From the NCBI RefSeq assembly GCF_029846175.1, contig NZ_JARWAC010000014.1, positions 124,001-188,000 of the forward strand: a stretch of 64,000 nt of DNA, written 5' to 3'. The DNA is from Sphaerisporangium sp. TRM90804 (lineage in GTDB: Bacteria; Actinomycetota; Actinomycetes; Streptosporangiales; Streptosporangiaceae). How positions within the stretch are numbered: position 1 is the stretch's first letter; each line of letters starts with the position of its first letter. Positions 55,628 to 64,000 of the stretch are shown here, piece after piece. Position numbers and translations under genes: made by a program. The notes under the pieces were generated by a model, which ran no database searches, was not told the DNA's origin, and saw nothing but the letters and a program-made list of their open reading frames with translations.

Positions 55628-56944
55628 GTGGAGAGTTTGTTCGACTCGGCCGCGCGGGAGGCGCATCGGAGCCAGGAGCCGCTGGCCGTCCGCATGCGGC
55701 CGCGCACGCTCGACGAGGTGCTGGGCCAGCGCCACCTGCTCGGCGACGGCACGCCCCTGCGCCGGCTCGTCGAGAGCGAGGCGCCGATGTCGCTCTTCCT
55801 GTGGGGCCCGCCGGGCACCGGCAAGACCACCCTGGCCTACGTCGTCGCCGGCGTGACCGAACGCCGGTTCGTCGAGGTGTCGGCGGTCTCGGCCGGGGTC
55901 AAGGACGTGCGCGCGGCCATCGACCAGGCCAAGAAGGAGCTCGGCATGACCGGGCGCCAGACCGTCCTGTTCGTCGACGAGGTCCACCGCTTCAACAAGG
56001 CCCAGCAGGACGCCCTGCTCCCGGCGGTGGAGAACCGCTGGGTCACCTTCATCGGGGCCACTACCGAGAACCCGTTCTTCTCGGTGATCTCCCCGCTGCT
56101 GTCACGCTCGCTGCTGCTCACCCTGGAGCCGCTGTCCGACGACGACATCCGGGCCGTGCTCGACCGGGCCTGGCGCGACCCCCGGGGCCTGGGCGGGCGG
56201 GTGCGCCCGGCGCCCGAGGCGGTCGACCACCTGGTGCGCCTGGCCGGGGGAGACGCCCGCCGCTCGCTCACCTACCTGGAGGCCGCGGCGCTGCTCGTCC
56301 CGGACGGCGAGATCACCGTCGAGACGGTCGAGAAGGCCGTCGACAAGGCCGCGGTGCGCTACGACCGGCAGGGCGACCAGCACTACGACGTGATCAGCGC
56401 CTTCATCAAGAGCATGCGCGGCTCGGACGCCGACGCCGCGCTGCACTACCTGGCACGCATGATCGAGGCGGGGGAGGACCCCCGGTTCCTGGCCCGCCGC
56501 ATCGTCATCTTCGCCTCCGAGGACGTCGGCATGGCCGACCCCACCTGCCTGCAGGTCGCGGTCGCCGCCGCCCAGGCCGTGCAGATGATCGGCCTGCCCG
56601 AGGGGCGCATCAACCTCGCCCACGCGGTGATCCACTGCGCGCTCGCGCCCAAGTCCAACGCCGTGATCAAGGCCATCGGCGCCGCCTCCGACGACGTCCG
56701 GCGCGGCCTGATCGGCCAGGTGCCCGGCCACCTGCGCGACGGCCACTACCCGGGCGCGGCCAAGCTCGGCCACGGCAAGGGCTACCAGTACCCCCACGAC
56801 TTCGAGCACGGCCTCGTGCGCCAGGACTACGCGCCCGAGGAGGTGCGCGACCGCCGCTACTACGAGCCGACCCGGCACGGTGCCGAGACGCACGTCGCCG
56901 ACCGCTGGTCCAAGATCCGCGAGTTCCTCCGCGGCCGCGCCTGA
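55628..56944 (+). CDS. rarA: Replication-associated recombination protein A (AAA ATPase)
   Basis: 438 residues from GTG 55628. AAA+ motor with Walker [16 protein letters not shown], Walker [21 protein letters not shown], and sensor [20 protein letters not shown]. The C-terminal MgsA tetramerisation domain follows ([31 protein letters not shown]). It acts at stalled replication forks together with SSB. Same neighbourhood as Rv2559c. Normal length. Confidence 0.95.
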   Translation: MESLFDSAAREAHRSQEPLAVRMRPRTLDEVLGQRHLLGDGTPLRRLVESEAPMSLFLWGPPGTGKTTLAYVVAGVTERRFVEVSAVSAGVKDVRAAIDQAKKELGMTGRQTVLFVDEVHRFNKAQQDALLPAVENRWVTFIGATTENPFFSVISPLLSRSLLLTLEPLSDDDIRAVLDRAWRDPRGLGGRVRPAPEAVDHLVRLAGGDARRSLTYLEAAALLVPDGEITVETVEKAVDKAAVRYDRQGDQHYDVISAFIKSMRGSDADAALHYLARMIEAGEDPRFLARRIVIFASEDVGMADPTCLQVAVAAAQAVQMIGLPEGRINLAHAVIHCALAPKSNAVIKAIGAASDDVRRGLIGQVPGHLRDGHYPGAAKLGHGKGYQYPHDFEHGLVRQDYAPEEVRDRRYYEPTRHGAETHVADRWSKIREFLRGRA

Positions 56945-57082
56945 GCCTCGCGCCGGCGGGCCGTCGTCCACAGGTGGCGCGCTTGGCGCGGGCACGCGAC
57001 TCCCGGCGCGATAGGGTCTCCCCTGTTCCGCCGCCCGAGCCGGGCCGCACATCCGTAGGTCATCTCCGAGGGGACGCACGAC

Positions 57083-57472
57083 ATGCTTACCGCGGGAGAG
57101 GTCGCCGGCCTCATCGTCGCCATGTTCTGGGCGATCCTGGTCAGCTTTCTGGTGGTGGTGCTCGTCAGGCTCTCCCGCCTGCTGACCCAGACCACCAAGA
57201 TGGTGGCCGATCTCAGCGACCGCGTGATCCCCCTGCTCGACGACGTCAGCGCCACGGTGGCCGAGACCAACCGCCAGCTCGTCGCCGTCGAGGCCATCGC
57301 CGGCGACATGAAGGAGGTCAGCGGCAACATGGTGAAGGTCACCGGCGTCGCCTCCACGATCTTCGCCCGCCCGCTCATCAAGGCCTCGGCGCTGGTCCAC
57401 GGCATCCGCGGCGCCGCGGCGCGCAGGGCCCCCTCCCCGCGCCGCCTGGAGCGCGGGCGGAGGCTCCCGTGA
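57083..57472 (+). CDS. DUF948-type membrane protein
   Basis: 129 residues from ATG 57083. One N-terminal transmembrane helix (VAGLIVAMFWAILVSFLVVV) is followed by an amphipathic coiled coil (KMVADLSDRVIPLLDDVSAT, TNRQLVAVEAIAGDMKEVSG) resembling DUF948/YtxG stress proteins. It overlaps the next small gene by GTGA. The gene pair directly precedes alaS, as in many actinobacteria. Confidence 0.85.
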   Translation: MLTAGEVAGLIVAMFWAILVSFLVVVLVRLSRLLTQTTKMVADLSDRVIPLLDDVSATVAETNRQLVAVEAIAGDMKEVSGNMVKVTGVASTIFARPLIKASALVHGIRGAAARRAPSPRRLERGRRLP

Positions 57473-57723
57473 TCCGCCGGCTGTTCTACCTCGCCCTGGG
57501 CGCGTACGCCGGGGCCTGGGCGACGCGTAGGCTTCAGGCGTTGAAGCCCGACCACCTGGCCCGCCGCGCGGCCGACCGCGCCGTGGGCCTGGCGGCCGGC
57601 GCGCGCCAGTTCGCCGACGAGGCACGGCGCCTGTCCGCGGGCAGGGAGTCCGAGCTGCGGGCGCGCTACGGGCTCGACGATTTCGAAGTCATCCACCACC
57701 ACGATGTAAAGGACGGCCGCTGA
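57469..57723 (+). CDS. Small membrane-associated protein before alaS (DUF6167-like)
   Basis: 84 residues from GTG 57469. An N-terminal hydrophobic segment ([15 protein letters not shown]) precedes a charged helical part ([20 protein letters not shown]). It matches the short protein usually found between the DUF948 gene and alaS. It ends 1 nt before the alaS ATG, so all three are likely co-transcribed. Function unknown. Confidence 0.8.
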   Translation: MIRRLFYLALGAYAGAWATRRLQALKPDHLARRAADRAVGLAAGARQFADEARRLSAGRESELRARYGLDDFEVIHHHDVKDGR

Positions 57724-57724
57724 G

Positions 57725-60397
57725 ATGGAGTCGGCAGAGATCGCCCGCCGCTTCCTGCGCTTCTTCGAGGAGCGCGGCCACACGATCGTGCCCTCGGCCA
57801 GCCTGGTCGCCGAAGACCCGACCCTGCTGCTGGTCAACGCCGGCATGGTGCCCTTCAAGCCCTACTTCCTCGGCCAGAAGAAGCCGCCCTACCCCCGCGC
57901 GGCCAGCGCGCAGAAGGTCATGCGCACCCTCGACATCGACGAGGTCGGCAAGACCACCCGCCACGCCAGCTTCTTCCAGATGCTCGGCAACTTCTCCTTC
58001 GGCGACTACTTCAAGGACCAGGCGATCCCCTACGCCTGGGAGCTGCTGACCAAGCCCGAGTCCGAGGGCGGGTTCGGCTTCCCCGAGGACCGCCTCTGGG
58101 CCACCGTCTACCTCGACGACGACGAGGCCTTCGGCATCTGGCACGACAAGGTGGGCGTGCCCGCGGAGCGCATCCAGCGGCGCGGCATGGCCGACAACTT
58201 CTGGTCGATGGGCGTGCCCGGCCCGTGCGGCCCGTGCACCGAGATCTACTACGACCGCGGCCCCGAGTACGGCGCCGAGGGCGGCCCGGTGGCCGACGAG
58301 ACCCGTTACCTCGAGGTGTGGAACAACGTCTTCATGCAGTTCGAGCGCGGCGCCGGCGGCGGCAAGGAGGGCTTCCCGATCCTGGGCGACCTGCCGGCCA
58401 AGAGCGTCGACACCGGCATGGGCCTGGAGCGCATGGCCGCGATCCTGCAGGGCGTCGACAACATCTACGAGATCGACACCACCTACAAGATCCTCGACAA
58501 GGCCGCCGAGCTCACCCGGTCCCGCTACGGCAGGGACGCCCGGGCCGACGTCTCGCTGCGCGTGGTCGCCGACCACCTGCGCGCCGGCGTCATGCTCGTC
58601 GGCGACGGAGTGCTGCCCTCCAACGAGGGCCGGGGCTACGTGCTGCGCCGCATGCTGCGCCGCGCCATCCGCAACCTGCGGCTGCTCGGCGCGGGCGAGG
58701 AGCGCTACATGCACGAGCTCGCCGCCACCACCATCGCCGCCATGGGCGACCAGTACCCCGAGCTCAAGAGCGACGCCGCGCACATCCACACCGTGATCGA
58801 CGCCGAGGAGACCTCCTTCCTCGGCACGCTCCGCACCGGCACCGCGATCTTCGACGCGGCCGTCGAGGAGACCAAGCGCAAGGGAGCCCCCGTCCTGGCG
58901 GGCGGGCAGGCGTTCCAGCTCCACGACACCTACGGCTTCCCCATCGACCTCACGCTCGAGATGGCCGCCGAGCAGGGCCTGCGGGTCGACGAGGACGGCT
59001 TCCGCCGCCTGATGAACGAGCAGCGCGACCGCGCCAAGGCCGACTCCGCGGCCAAGAAGACCGGCAACGCCGACGTCTCGGTGCTCGGCGCGATGCTCGA
59101 CCGCGCCGGCAGGGTCGAGTTCCTCGGCTACGACCACACCCTCGCCGAGGCGACCGTCGTCGGCCTGCTCGTCGACGGGGCGTCGGTCCCGGCGGCCGGC
59201 GCCGGCACCACGGTCGAGGTCGTGCTCGACCGCACCCCGTTCTACGCCGAGGGCGGCGGCCAGCTCTGCGACCAGGGTACGATCCGCGCCGGCGGGGCCC
59301 TGGTCGAGATCGTCGACGTGCAGTCGCCGTTCGCGGGCCTGGTCGTGCACCGCGGCAAGGTCGCCCAGGGCGAGATCCGCGTCGGCGAGGCGGTCCAGGC
59401 CGAGATCGACGTCGAGCGCCGCCGCGCGATCTCCCGCAGCCACACCGCCACCCACCTGGTGCACCGCGGGTTCCGCAACGCGCTCGGCGAGAGCGCGGCC
59501 CAGGCCGGCTCCGAGAACTCCCCCGGCCGCTTCCGCTTCGACTTCACCGCCTCCGGCGCCGTGCCGGTGAGCGTGCTGCGCGACGTCGAGGAGGAGGTCA
59601 ACGCCGTCCTCGTCAACGATCTGAAGGTCCACGCCTACCACACCTCGCTCAGCGAGGCGCGGTCCATGGGCGCGCTGGCGCTGTTCGGCGAGAAGTACGG
59701 CGACGAGGTCCGCATCGTCGAGGTCGGCGACTACTCCCGCGAGCTGTGCGGCGGCACGCACGTCGCCAGCTCCGGCCAGCTCGGCGTGGTGAAGGTGCTC
59801 GGCGAGTCCTCGATCGGCGCCGGCGTGCGCCGGGTGGAGGCCCTGGTCGGGGTGGACGCCTTCCGTTTCCTCGCCCGCGAGAGCGTGCTGGTGGCCCAGC
59901 TCAGCGAGCAGCTCAAGGTGCGCCGCGAGGAGCTTCCCGAGCGTGTCGAGGGCATCGTCTCCCGCCTTCGCGCCGCCGAGCGGGAGCTCGAGAAGCTGCG
60001 CTCGGCCCGCGTGCTCGAGGTCGCCGGCGAGCTCGCCTCCTCCGCCCGCGACATCGACGGCGTCTCGGTCGTGACGCACCGCGCGCCTGACGGGACTTCC
60101 CCCGATGACCTGCGTAAACTCGCCCTTGACGTGCGCGGCCGGTTCCCCGGTGACCGCGCCGCGATGATCCTGATCGCGGGTGTGCCCGCAGACCGCCCTG
60201 TCGTGGTGGCCGCCGTGAACGACGCGGGACGCGGCCGGGGACTCAAGGCCGGGCGTCTGGTCGGCGTGGCCGCCAAGGCACTTGGGGGTGGCGGTGGCGG
60301 CAAGGATGACGTCGCGCAGGGCGGTGGGGTGCGTGCCGAGGCGATCGGCGACGCGCTCGGCGCCGTCGAGCACGCGGTGCGCGAGACCCTGTCCTGA
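57725..60397 (+). CDS. alaS: Alanyl-tRNA synthetase
   Basis: 890 residues from ATG 57725. Class II catalytic core ([59 protein letters not shown]), editing domain with the metal motifs HTATHLVH and CGGTHV, and a C-terminal coiled coil plus DHHA1-type C-Ala domain with a GGGGGG turn ([19 protein letters not shown]). Charges and proofreads tRNA-Ala. All sites are intact. Confidence 0.97.
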   Translation: MESAEIARRFLRFFEERGHTIVPSASLVAEDPTLLLVNAGMVPFKPYFLGQKKPPYPRAASAQKVMRTLDIDEVGKTTRHASFFQMLGNFSFGDYFKDQAIPYAWELLTKPESEGGFGFPEDRLWATVYLDDDEAFGIWHDKVGVPAERIQRRGMADNFWSMGVPGPCGPCTEIYYDRGPEYGAEGGPVADETRYLEVWNNVFMQFERGAGGGKEGFPILGDLPAKSVDTGMGLERMAAILQGVDNIYEIDTTYKILDKAAELTRSRYGRDARADVSLRVVADHLRAGVMLVGDGVLPSNEGRGYVLRRMLRRAIRNLRLLGAGEERYMHELAATTIAAMGDQYPELKSDAAHIHTVIDAEETSFLGTLRTGTAIFDAAVEETKRKGAPVLAGGQAFQLHDTYGFPIDLTLEMAAEQGLRVDEDGFRRLMNEQRDRAKADSAAKKTGNADVSVLGAMLDRAGRVEFLGYDHTLAEATVVGLLVDGASVPAAGAGTTVEVVLDRTPFYAEGGGQLCDQGTIRAGGALVEIVDVQSPFAGLVVHRGKVAQGEIRVGEAVQAEIDVERRRAISRSHTATHLVHRGFRNALGESAAQAGSENSPGRFRFDFTASGAVPVSVLRDVEEEVNAVLVNDLKVHAYHTSLSEARSMGALALFGEKYGDEVRIVEVGDYSRELCGGTHVASSGQLGVVKVLGESSIGAGVRRVEALVGVDAFRFLARESVLVAQLSEQLKVRREELPERVEGIVSRLRAAERELEKLRSARVLEVAGELASSARDIDGVSVVTHRAPDGTSPDDLRKLALDVRGRFPGDRAAMILIAGVPADRPVVVAAVNDAGRGRGLKAGRLVGVAAKALGGGGGGKDDVAQGGGVRAEAIGDALGAVEHAVRETLS

Positions 60398-60488
60398 GCG
60401 TGCGAACAGCGCGGGGGCTTCTGCCGGAGGCCCGGCTCGGCCTGACGAGCCGGCGCTTCCCGGCGGGCCGCCCCGCCCGGGGGGCGCC

Positions 60489-60986
60489 GTGAGACGCGGC
60501 GTCCGCCTGGGGGTGGACGCCGGGTCGGTCCGGGTCGGCGTGGCGCGCAGCGACCCCTCGGGGCTGCTGGCCACGCCGGTCGAGACCGTCCGCAGGGGGC
60601 GGGGCGACGTCGACCGCATCGCCGCCATCGCCGCCGAGCATGAGGCCGTCGAGGTCGTCGTCGGCCTGCCGACCTCGCTGTCGGGGCGCGAGAGCCACGC
60701 GGCGGCCGCCGCGCGCGAGTTCGCGGGCCGGCTGGCCGCGCGCCTCGCGCCCACTCCGATCCGCCTGTATGACGAGCGGCTGACCACCGTGACCGCCCAG
60801 CAGCGCCTGCGCGACGGCGGCGTGACGGCGAAGAAGCAGCGGGCGATGGTCGACCAGATGGCGGCCGTGGTCCTGCTCCAGGCCGCCCTGGACGCCGAGC
60901 GCGCGAGCGGCGCGCCGCCGGGCAGGCCCCTCGATCCGCCGGGGGAACGCCCCGGCGGGGGATCGAGCGCCGGGCCGGTCAGGTGA
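60489..60986 (+). CDS. ruvX: Putative pre-16S rRNA nuclease / Holliday junction resolvase-like protein
   Basis: 165 residues from GTG 60489. RNase H-like fold: RLGVDAGSVRVGVARSDPSG, VVVGLPTSLSGRES, LYDERLTTVTAQQRL, KKQRAMVDQMAAVVLLQAAL with the acidic catalytic residues. YqgF/RuvX is known for 16S rRNA 5'-end maturation in E. coli. A Pro/Gly-rich tail ends the protein. It overlaps mltG by GTGA. Confidence 0.94.
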   Translation: MRRGVRLGVDAGSVRVGVARSDPSGLLATPVETVRRGRGDVDRIAAIAAEHEAVEVVVGLPTSLSGRESHAAAAAREFAGRLAARLAPTPIRLYDERLTTVTAQQRLRDGGVTAKKQRAMVDQMAAVVLLQAALDAERASGAPPGRPLDPPGERPGGGSSAGPVR

Positions 60987-62524
60987 CCCGCCCGCCCGGC
61001 CCCGGCGAGGCCGGTCGGCCGGAAGGCCCCGGCGAGGGCCCGGAGCCGGAGGACGGGCCCGCACGCCTGTTCAGCCGGTCCCGGGATCCGCAAGGCCGCC
61101 CCGGCGACCCTGAGGCGCCCCTTGGCGCCCCGGCGCCCGGCGACGGCGTCTTGGAACGTTCCCCGGAGCCGGAGGGCGGCTTCGCCCGTTCCGAGGAGCC
61201 CGTGGACGTCCCGGGGGGTGAGGGGCCGCCGCAGGGCACCGCGGCGCCGGAGCCGGAGGGCGGCTTCGCCCGTCCCGAGGGGCCGGTGGACGTCCCGGGG
61301 GGTGAGGGGCCGCCGCAGGGCACCGCGGCCCCGCCGGAGCGGGAGGGCGGCTTCGACCGTCCCGAGGGGCCGCCGGAGGGTCCCGACGCCCCGCCGGAGC
61401 CGGAGGGCGACTCCGGCGGGCTGATCTCCTTCGCCGAGGAGCCGCGGGACGCCTCCGTCGCCGGGCGTCGGGAGGCGGCGCGGCGCGGGCGGCGGCGCGC
61501 CGTGCTGCTCGTCGCGGCCGGCAGCGCCGTGCTCGTCACCCTCGGGCTGACCGCCGCGCTCACGCTGTTCCGGCCGCTGGTGGCCCCGGAGGACTTCGAC
61601 GGGCCCGGTTCGGGCCCGGCAGTCGTGGAGATCGCGCCGGGTGCGAGCGCGGGCGCGATCGGCGACGTCCTGGTGGGGGCCGGCGTGGTGGCGAGCACCC
61701 GCGCCTTCGTGCGCGAGGTGGAGCGGCGCGGCAAGGCCGGCGGCCTGCGGCCGGGGCGCTACCTGCTGCGCAAGCGCATGTCGGCGGGCTCCGCCGTCGA
61801 CCTGCTGCTGGCGCCGCGGTCGCGGATCCGCAAGCGGGTCACCCTGCCCGAGGGGCTGCGCGCCTCCGAGGTCGTCGCCCGGCTGGCCAGGGGCTCGGGA
61901 CTGCCCGCCAAGGACCTGTCGGCGCTGGCCGCCGCGCCGGCCGGGCTGGGGCTGCCCGCGTACGCGGGAGGGGCCGTCGAGGGCTACCTCTTCCCGGCCA
62001 CCTACGACATCGAGCAGCGGACCACGGCGCGCGACCTGATGAGCGCGCTGGTCCGCAGGTTCAAGCGCGCCGCGGCCGATCTGGACCTGGAGGCCGGCGC
62101 GGCCAGGCACCGCCTGAGCCGCCACCAGATCGTGGTGGTCGCGAGCATCGTGCAGGCCGAGGGCGGGGGAGAGGCCGACTATCCGAAGATCGCCAGGGTG
62201 ATCTACAACCGGCTGGCCGCCGGGGCCAAGCTCGAGATGGACAGCACGGTGATGTACGGCCTCGGCAAGCACGGCATCGTGGCGTCCAACGCCGAGATCA
62301 AGAAGGACACCCCGTACAACACCTACATGCACCGAGGGCTGCCGGCCGGCCCGATCGGCAACCCGGGGGAGGCGGCGCTGCGAGCGGCGCTTCATCCCGC
62401 AAAGGGCGCTTGGAACTGGTTCGTCACGGTCGATCCAAAGCGTAGAATCACGAAATTCACCGACAAAGAGAGCGAGTTCGTGAAGTTCCGAGAAGAGCTC
62501 AACAGACGTCTCGGACAGCAGTGA
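60983..62524 (+). CDS. mltG: Endolytic transglycosylase MltG, first copy with repeat-bearing N-terminus
   Basis: 513 residues from GTG 60983. The first ~170 residues are a cytoplasmic Pro/Glu/Gly-rich tail with tandem repeats. One transmembrane helix follows (AVLLVAAGSAVLVTLGLTAA), then a LysM-like subdomain (VVEIAPGASAGAIGDVLVGA) and the YceG catalytic domain, in which the catalytic Glu lies in VASIVQAEGGGEAD and MDSTVMYGLGKHG and GPIGNPGEAALRAAL are conserved. MltG cuts nascent glycan strands and helps set their length. A second mltG gene follows 156 bp later. Confidence 0.93.
   Translation: MTRPPGPGEAGRPEGPGEGPEPEDGPARLFSRSRDPQGRPGDPEAPLGAPAPGDGVLERSPEPEGGFARSEEPVDVPGGEGPPQGTAAPEPEGGFARPEGPVDVPGGEGPPQGTAAPPEREGGFDRPEGPPEGPDAPPEPEGDSGGLISFAEEPRDASVAGRREAARRGRRRAVLLVAAGSAVLVTLGLTAALTLFRPLVAPEDFDGPGSGPAVVEIAPGASAGAIGDVLVGAGVVASTRAFVREVERRGKAGGLRPGRYLLRKRMSAGSAVDLLLAPRSRIRKRVTLPEGLRASEVVARLARGSGLPAKDLSALAAAPAGLGLPAYAGGAVEGYLFPATYDIEQRTTARDLMSALVRRFKRAAADLDLEAGAARHRLSRHQIVVVASIVQAEGGGEADYPKIARVIYNRLAAGAKLEMDSTVMYGLGKHGIVASNAEIKKDTPYNTYMHRGLPAGPIGNPGEAALRAALHPAKGAWNWFVTVDPKRRITKFTDKESEFVKFREELNRRLGQQ
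61165..61420 (+). repeat. In-frame 84/87-bp tandem repeat in mltG
   Basis: Units begin at 61165, 61249 and 61336 (GGAGCCGGAGGGCGGCTTCG-type). The first two are nearly identical over 84 bp and encode EPEGGFAR(S/P)E(E/G)PVDVPGGEG...; the third has drifted and is preceded by one extra Pro codon. The reading frame is preserved. Confidence 0.85.
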
Positions 62525-62680
62525 TGCTTGAGGGGACAGCCACCGTGTGCCGTACACTCCCGGTGACCCGGGCCGGTGCGGTGCCGGGCGTGGAACGGCC
62601 GCGTGCCTGGCGGATCCCCTCGAAAACGGGCACGCGCTTGACGGACGGCCGGTCCTACCGGGAGATTGGCGAGCGCACCT

Positions 62681-63844
62681 ATGAACGATCTCGACCTCGA
62701 TGGTCTGCTGGGCGCCGAGGACGACGAAGGTCCCCGGCGCAGGTCACGCGGTGCGAGGAGCACCCGCAGCCGCAGCAGGAGGCGCCAGCGCCGCCAGCGC
62801 CGCAAGGGCTACGCGGCGTTCCTGGTCGCGATGCTCATCATCGTCGGCGTCCTCGGCGTCGGCGGGTACTACGGCTACCAGTGGATACGCGGCGTAACCA
62901 CCGTCAAGGACTTCGCGGGCCCGGGCACGGGCGAGGTGGTCGTGGAGATCAAGGAGGGCCAGAGCGCCAGCCAGGTCGCCCAGACCCTCGTCGAGCAGGG
63001 CGTGGTGGCCAGTGAGCGGGCGTTCATCAACGCGATCGGGGCGGCGGGCAAGACCGCCTCGCTGCAGCCCGGCGAGTACAAGCTCCGCAAGGGCATGGCG
63101 GCGAGCGGCGCGGTGCCGCTGCTCGACCCGGGCAAGCGGCTGAAGAGCACCGTCACGCTGAAGGAGGGCCTGCGGCTCTCGCAGATCCTGACGCAGCTCG
63201 CCGCCGCGACCGGCAAGCCCGTCACGGAGTTCCGGCGCGCCGCCAGGGACGCCGAGGCGCTCGGGCTGCCCGAGTACGCCAAGGGCAAGCTGGAGGGCTT
63301 CGCCTTCCCGGCCACCTACGAGATCTCGCCGAGGTCGAGCGCGCAGGACATCCTCGCCGAGATGGTCCAGCGTTACGAGCACGCCGCCGAGGAGGCCGAC
63401 CTGGTCTCCCGCGCCAAGGAGGTCGGCCGCACGCCCATGGAGATCCTCACCATCGCCAGCATCGCGCAGGCCGAGGCGGGCACCGTCGCCGACATGGGCA
63501 AGGTCTCCCGGGTCATCTACAACCGGATGAGCCGCAACCCCCCGCTGACGCTCTCGATGGACAGCACCGTGATGTACGGCCTCAACAAGTTCGGCATCTC
63601 CGCCACCCACGCGGACCTGGAGAGCAAGTCGCCGTACAACACCTACAAGCGCCTCGGCCTGCCGCCGGGGCCCATCGGCAACCCCGGCGACGACGCGATC
63701 GAGGCGGCCCTCGACCCGACGCCGGGCCCGTGGCTGTACTTCGTCACCGTCGACCCCGACCGCAACATCACCAAGTTCACCGACTCCGACATCGAGCACC
63801 AGAAGCTGGTCGAGGAGTTCAACCGGAACCAGCGGGGCGGCTGA
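62681..63844 (+). CDS. mltG: Endolytic transglycosylase MltG, second copy
   Basis: 387 residues from ATG 62681; TTG 62666 is in frame but less likely. A strongly basic cytoplasmic segment (TRSRSRRRQRRQRRKG) precedes the transmembrane helix (FLVAMLIIVGVLGVGGYYGY), a LysM-like subdomain (VVEIKEGQSASQVAQTLVEQ) and the YceG domain with the catalytic Glu in IASIAQAEAGTVAD and MDSTVMYGLNKFG. It is the normal-length form. Its TGA overlaps the aroE ATG (TGATG), the conserved mltG-aroE coupling. Confidence 0.94.
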   Translation: MNDLDLDGLLGAEDDEGPRRRSRGARSTRSRSRRRQRRQRRKGYAAFLVAMLIIVGVLGVGGYYGYQWIRGVTTVKDFAGPGTGEVVVEIKEGQSASQVAQTLVEQGVVASERAFINAIGAAGKTASLQPGEYKLRKGMAASGAVPLLDPGKRLKSTVTLKEGLRLSQILTQLAAATGKPVTEFRRAARDAEALGLPEYAKGKLEGFAFPATYEISPRSSAQDILAEMVQRYEHAAEEADLVSRAKEVGRTPMEILTIASIAQAEAGTVADMGKVSRVIYNRMSRNPPLTLSMDSTVMYGLNKFGISATHADLESKSPYNTYKRLGLPPGPIGNPGDDAIEAALDPTPGPWLYFVTVDPDRNITKFTDSDIEHQKLVEEFNRNQRGG

Positions 63845-64000
63845 TGCGGCGTGCCGCCGTCCTCGGGTCGCCCATCGCGCACTCGCTGTCGCCGTTCCTG
63901 CACCGGGCCGCCTACCAGGCCCTCGGGCTGACCGGCTGGCGGTACGACGCCGTCGAGTGCGACGAGGCGGCCCTGCCCGCCCTGATGGCCGGCATGGGCC
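63844..64000 (+). CDS. aroE: Shikimate dehydrogenase, 5' part (cut by the window edge)
   Basis: The first 52 codons from ATG 63844 are present. VLGSPIAHSLSPFLHRAAYQ is the shikimate-binding S-x-S motif of AroE, followed by ALGLTGWRYDAVECDE. It reduces 3-dehydroshikimate with NADPH in aromatic biosynthesis. Coupled to the second mltG by TGATG; the rest lies beyond the window. Confidence 0.9.
   Translation, partial: MRRAAVLGSPIAHSLSPFLHRAAYQALGLTGWRYDAVECDEAALPALMAGMG

Overview
The window is high-GC actinomycete DNA, with strong G/C bias at third codon positions and many GTG starts. Its right-hand 50 kb carries the gene order thrS - HIT - (insert) - pgsA - patA - pimA - (insert) - pdxS - pdxT - yebC - ruvCAB - yajC-secD-secF - apt - relA - cyclophilin - MBL hydrolase - hisS - aspS - rarA - alaS - ruvX - mltG - aroE. 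This is the order known from Mycobacterium tuberculosis (about Rv2614c down to Rv2552c) and from streptomycetes. Phosphatidylinositol-mannoside genes, a DosR-like regulator and the overall style suggest a Streptosporangiales-type actinomycete. That placement is an inference; no rRNA or species marker is present.

Region 1 (287-6907) is an accessory island. A sigma factor sits with three different predicted proteases, all without a signal peptide: a subtilisin-like S8 enzyme, a TPR-CHAT (caspase-like) protein and an astacin/matrixin-type HExxHxxGxxH metalloprotease. A small conserved-looking companion follows the sigma gene. The S8-sigma-companion operon and the CHAT-metalloprotease genes are divergent from a 110-bp intergenic region. 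This is the best candidate for an undescribed regulated proteolysis or conflict system.

Region 2 (7036-13285) is a stress/dormancy set: a zinc alcohol dehydrogenase with a small partner, Hsp20 with a MerR/HspR-like regulator, a tandem universal stress protein, and a DosS-like GAF histidine kinase facing a DosR-like response regulator. Two of these genes (usp and the response regulator) appear to be translated by coupling from short upstream leader ORFs with strong Shine-Dalgarno sequences.

Region 3 (13509-28654) runs from a GH25 muramidase and thrS through the HIT protein to the PI/PIM membrane-lipid operon. An oppositely oriented membrane protein, a GHL10 lipid-anchored or secreted hydrolase, an ECF sigma/membrane-protein pair and an EF-G2-like GTPase intervene. 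In the operon pgsA, patA, a 109-codon repeat ORF, pimA and a LemA-like gene follow one another; from patA onward they are coupled by 4-nt overlaps. The area is rich in degenerate tandem repeats, including a ~175-bp duplication of the 3' end of the lemA-like gene with its hairpin.

Region 4 (29131-31011) is a two-gene AAA ATPase + DUF4276/TOPRIM-like cassette of lower GC, inserted between the PIM operon and the PLP genes. By architecture it resembles OLD/PARIS/AbiL-type antiphage pairs.

Region 5 (31377-64000) is conserved core: DUF3048 lipoprotein, pdxS, a Tat-exported PhoD-like phosphatase, pdxT, yebC, an Eis-like acetyltransferase, ruvC-ruvA-ruvB, yajC-secD-secF, apt, bifunctional rel, a DUF349 protein, two membrane cyclophilins flanking the MBL hydrolase-hisS-aspS operon, a DUF2231 protein, a lipoprotein, rarA, two small membrane proteins, alaS, ruvX, two adjacent mltG genes and the start of aroE (cut by the window edge). 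Strong hairpin terminators follow thrS, the DUF3048 gene, pdxS, yebC, secF, rel and aspS. No tRNA, rRNA, CRISPR array or insertion sequence was seen.
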